The translations under genes were made by a program, and so were the position numbers. Shown one piece after another: positions 61,888 to 64,000 of a DNA stretch of 64,000 nucleotides; position 1 is the first letter of the stretch, and each line of letters opens with the position of its first letter. The stretch is from positions 1,426,001 to 1,490,000 of the forward strand of contig JBBMOL010000133.1 of assembly GCA_037954665.1 (NCBI GenBank), in the 5' to 3' direction. This DNA comes from Laguncularia racemosa. Its lineage: Eukaryota > Streptophyta > Magnoliopsida > Myrtales > Combretaceae. The notes below the pieces were generated by a model. It did not search any database. It was not told where the DNA came from and saw only the letters and a list, made by a program, of their open reading frames with translations.

Positions 61888-64000
61888 ATGGCCATTCTGT
61901 CCTTCTTTAACCGTGCTTCGACGTTCCTCCATAAATCTAAGCTCCTGGTTCTCTTCACTGTCAGGTTTCTGGGCTCTCTCTCTTTTGTTTTTCACCGTTT
62001 TAGCAGAATTTCATCTAAAGATTTGAACTTTAAGGGATTTGAGGCTTCATCTGTTGTAATGTTTCATATTCCCTGTGCAAAAGTTGCTAGTACTGTGTCT
62101 GGACTGAAGCTAGCTTTTTGTTCTTTCGGAGTGTTCCTATTTCTTATTAAGGTTAATTATACTAGAGTTTTTTTTTTTTTTTTTAGATAAACAATTGGGG
62201 TGTGTCCATATATTAGCTCTTCAAAAGTTTCAGAAATTTTAGTAGCTTTTAGAAGAATTTCATGTAAAGATTTGAACTTTTAAGGGATTTGAAGCTTCGT
62301 CTGTTGTAATGTTTCATATTCCCAGTGCAAAAGTTGATACTAGTATTGTGTTAATGACACCTGTCCTGTACTGTCTTATCTACCTAACTTATTGACCGAA
62401 ACTGTGTCTGGACTGAAGCTAGCTTTTTGTTCTTTCACAGTGTTCCTGTTTCTTATTGAGGTTAATTATACTAGACTTTTTTCTTTTTAAATAAACAGGG
62501 GTGTGTCCATATATTAGCTCTTCAAAAGTTTCAGAAATATTAGTAGCACTTTGATACGAGGCGGTTTGAGGACCATCACTGGAGAAATTGATTTTAGCTT
62601 TCGAAAGGGCTCTGTTAACAAGCGTCCATTGTCGCTGGTTAAGCTCACTGACTAAGAAGCAAACTTAATGAGAAAATGTACAATTTCCAAAGCATGGATT
62701 ATGCATTTTTTTGGCCATATAAATAGAAAATAAACATTAATTACGCATTTTATAGGAAAAAAAATGCAAAAGAATGTTTTAAGTTTTAACATGTGATTAA
62801 AAGCAAAATCTTCTTTGGGAAAGATAAAAGTTTTCTCATTTTCAATGGAACAGCTTTGTATGAGGGAAAAAAATTTACATTTCATTGGCCAATCTATATC
62901 CATTTTTTATGTTGGGAAAACATTTTTGATGAAATAGATGCACCTTCACATTGCACTATCACATTTAGCCCACCATACAAATTGGACTAGTACAATTCTT
63001 TCTCAATGCTTGCCATAAATAGAAGGATGATCTGCTTGAAATAGGTAAAATGGCATAAAAATTTGTATAACCAATCTCATCTAGTGGGAGGAGGTTTATT
63101 TTCTTGCTTTGCTGCTGGAGGCAAGGCCTTGAATTTGGGATGGAGATATTTGTATGACTGATGATTTGGATGTATTCCCATCTTGTGAATTTTGCAGCGC
63201 TGGAGGTTTAGTGGCATATGCGGATTCTCAAACACAGAATGTATTGTCCAAGACTGACCCGACAGAAAAGGAACCCAGCAAAAAAAGAGTGGTGGTTCTT
63301 GGAACTGGATGGGCTGGAACGAGTTTCCTTAAGGACCTTGATGTTTCATCCTATGATGTTCAGGTTGTTTCACCTCGGAATTATTTTGCTTTCACTCCCT
63401 TGTTACCTAGTGTCACTTGTGGAACGGTAGAAGCGCGAAGTATAGTAGAGCCTGTCCGAAATATTATAAAGAAGGTATGATTCCTTATTTTGCTGTCCTC
63501 AAAATGCATCACATTTTAACGCTGTACGTGATTGCATAAAAATATTTGATGACCTAAGGTTAGTATGATGTTGGATTGAGGCATGAGAGTCCATTTGGAT
63601 GAGCACAATTAGGGGTAAAATTGCAGAGTGATTGAGTGTCTAGATGCGGTATTTTGTTAGTCATTACTCATTAGTCATCATTGTAAGTAGAATGAAACAA
63701 GAACACTGTGGCTGAGTCAAGCTATGACATGTACCTGCTCTGCGGGTTTGGCTAAGCCTAGGGCTAACAGCTGGTTGTGTTGAAACAATAAATTCACTTA
63801 AAAATGCACTTAAATCCATTCACTTTTTAGATACTTTGGCTTAGCTGTACAGGTTTAGGAAGAATCAAGTCTTTAATTAAAGTTACTCAATTGATTCCTT
63901 GATCTTGTCTGTACTAATAGACTAGGCCAAGATCTCAAGTGTTTTCCTTGCAGACTTGGGTTAAAGGGGCATAGATTCATTGCATACATACAGTCAACAA
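61888..64000 (+). CDS. NDB: external alternative NAD(P)H-ubiquinone oxidoreductase, NDB type (partial)
   Basis: This type II NAD(P)H dehydrogenase passes electrons from cytosolic NAD(P)H to ubiquinone at the outer face of the mitochondrial inner membrane without pumping protons. Two coding exons are in view: 61888-61964 and 63198-63474, joined in phase 2 across a 1233-bp GT-AG intron; the next donor is GTATGA. The 118 residues seen begin MAILSFFNRASTFLHKS with a short hydrophobic LLVLFTVSAGGLVAYA segment (19-34). The nucleotide-binding core follows: KKRVVVLGTGWAGTSFLKDL (GxGxxG at 61-66), then YDVQVVSPRNYFAFTPLLPS (78-97) and VTCGTVEARSIVEPVRNI. These stretches are hallmarks of plant NDB proteins. 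Full members are about 570-580 residues, so roughly four fifths, including the second dinucleotide domain and any EF-hand insertion, lies beyond the window. Which NDB paralogue it is cannot be decided here. Confidence 0.93.
61998..62548. repeat. tandem duplication inside intron 1 of the NDB gene
   Basis: Copy 1 (about 61998-62246) and copy 2 (about 62247-62548) share AGATTTGAACTTT-AAGGGATTTGA, TGTTGTAATGTTTCATATTC, TGTGTCTGGACTGAAGCTAG, CTTTTTGTTCTTTC and GGTGTGTCCATATATTAGCT. Copy 2 has about 60 extra bases (near 62340-62402) after AAAAGTTGATA. Identity is high, so the duplication is fairly recent. It starts about 33 bp downstream of the exon 1 donor and does not touch coding sequence. Confidence 0.95.

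Noticed and set aside
62652..62990. Open frames on both strands in the NDB intron (83 and 65 codons)
   Set aside because: Lys/Phe/Ile-rich chance frames; the NDB reading frame is fully accounted for by the flanking exons.

Overview
This window is plant nuclear DNA, almost certainly from a eudicot. It is very AT-rich, its genes have GT-AG introns, it carries a plant-type tRNA-Asp gene, and its protein genes match plant mitochondrial and endomembrane families. No species can be named from the sequence. Genes are sparse. Three protein-coding genes can be modelled with exact splice sites: (1) 22970-25743 (+), a 610-aa single-pass membrane protein with a long coiled coil that I recognise only as a plant-specific uncharacterised family; (2) 27492-31197 (-), a four-exon gene for a 103-aa mitochondrial protein of the plant complex I ESSS (NDUFB11-like) type; (3) 61888 to past the right edge (+), the first two coding exons of an external alternative NAD(P)H dehydrogenase (NDB type). 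A tRNA-Asp(GUC) gene (31342-31413, -) sits 145 bp upstream of the ESSS start codon on the same strand.

Layout. 1-22.8 kb has no convincing gene. It holds an AT-rich tandem array with a unit of about 145 bp (419-1480), a short duplication (5533-5760), two hAT-like non-autonomous elements with perfect 8-bp target duplications (7516-8575 and 17879-18311), an LTR-like block with a 64-bp tandem repeat (about 12345-12944, -), a Ty1/copia-type 3' LTR with its polypurine tract (about 13154-13431, +), and one GC-rich exon-like island (16187-16333, -). 22.8-31.4 kb is the gene cluster. 31.4-38.4 kb is decayed intergenic DNA with a long inverted-repeat element (about 37360-38055). At 38.42-38.60 kb there is a promoter of the type used by plant snoRNA and ribosomal-protein genes (TGGGCC site II motifs, telo-boxes, TATA). 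No protein ORF follows it. Instead, about 0.75-1 kb downstream there are two related structured RNA candidates with C-box and D-box motifs (39331-39436 and 39526-39632), so this is probably a non-coding snoRNA host locus.

46.55-55.61 kb is one large non-autonomous LTR retrotransposon in minus orientation. It has LTRs of about 0.76-0.81 kb, a primer-binding site matching the 3' end of tRNA-Arg, and about 7.5 kb of internal DNA with no gag-pol. Its interior contains a degenerate tandem array of about 210-bp units peppered with short palindromes that share a CTT loop but have different, mutually compensating stems. This is the most unusual structure in the window. 57.97-61.39 kb is a tandem duplication of about 1.6-1.8 kb of non-coding DNA, followed by the NDB gene.

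Two of the three genes (ESSS and NDB) encode mitochondrial proteins that act in NADH oxidation and ubiquinone reduction. They lie about 30 kb apart and nothing in the sequence shows that they are linked functionally.
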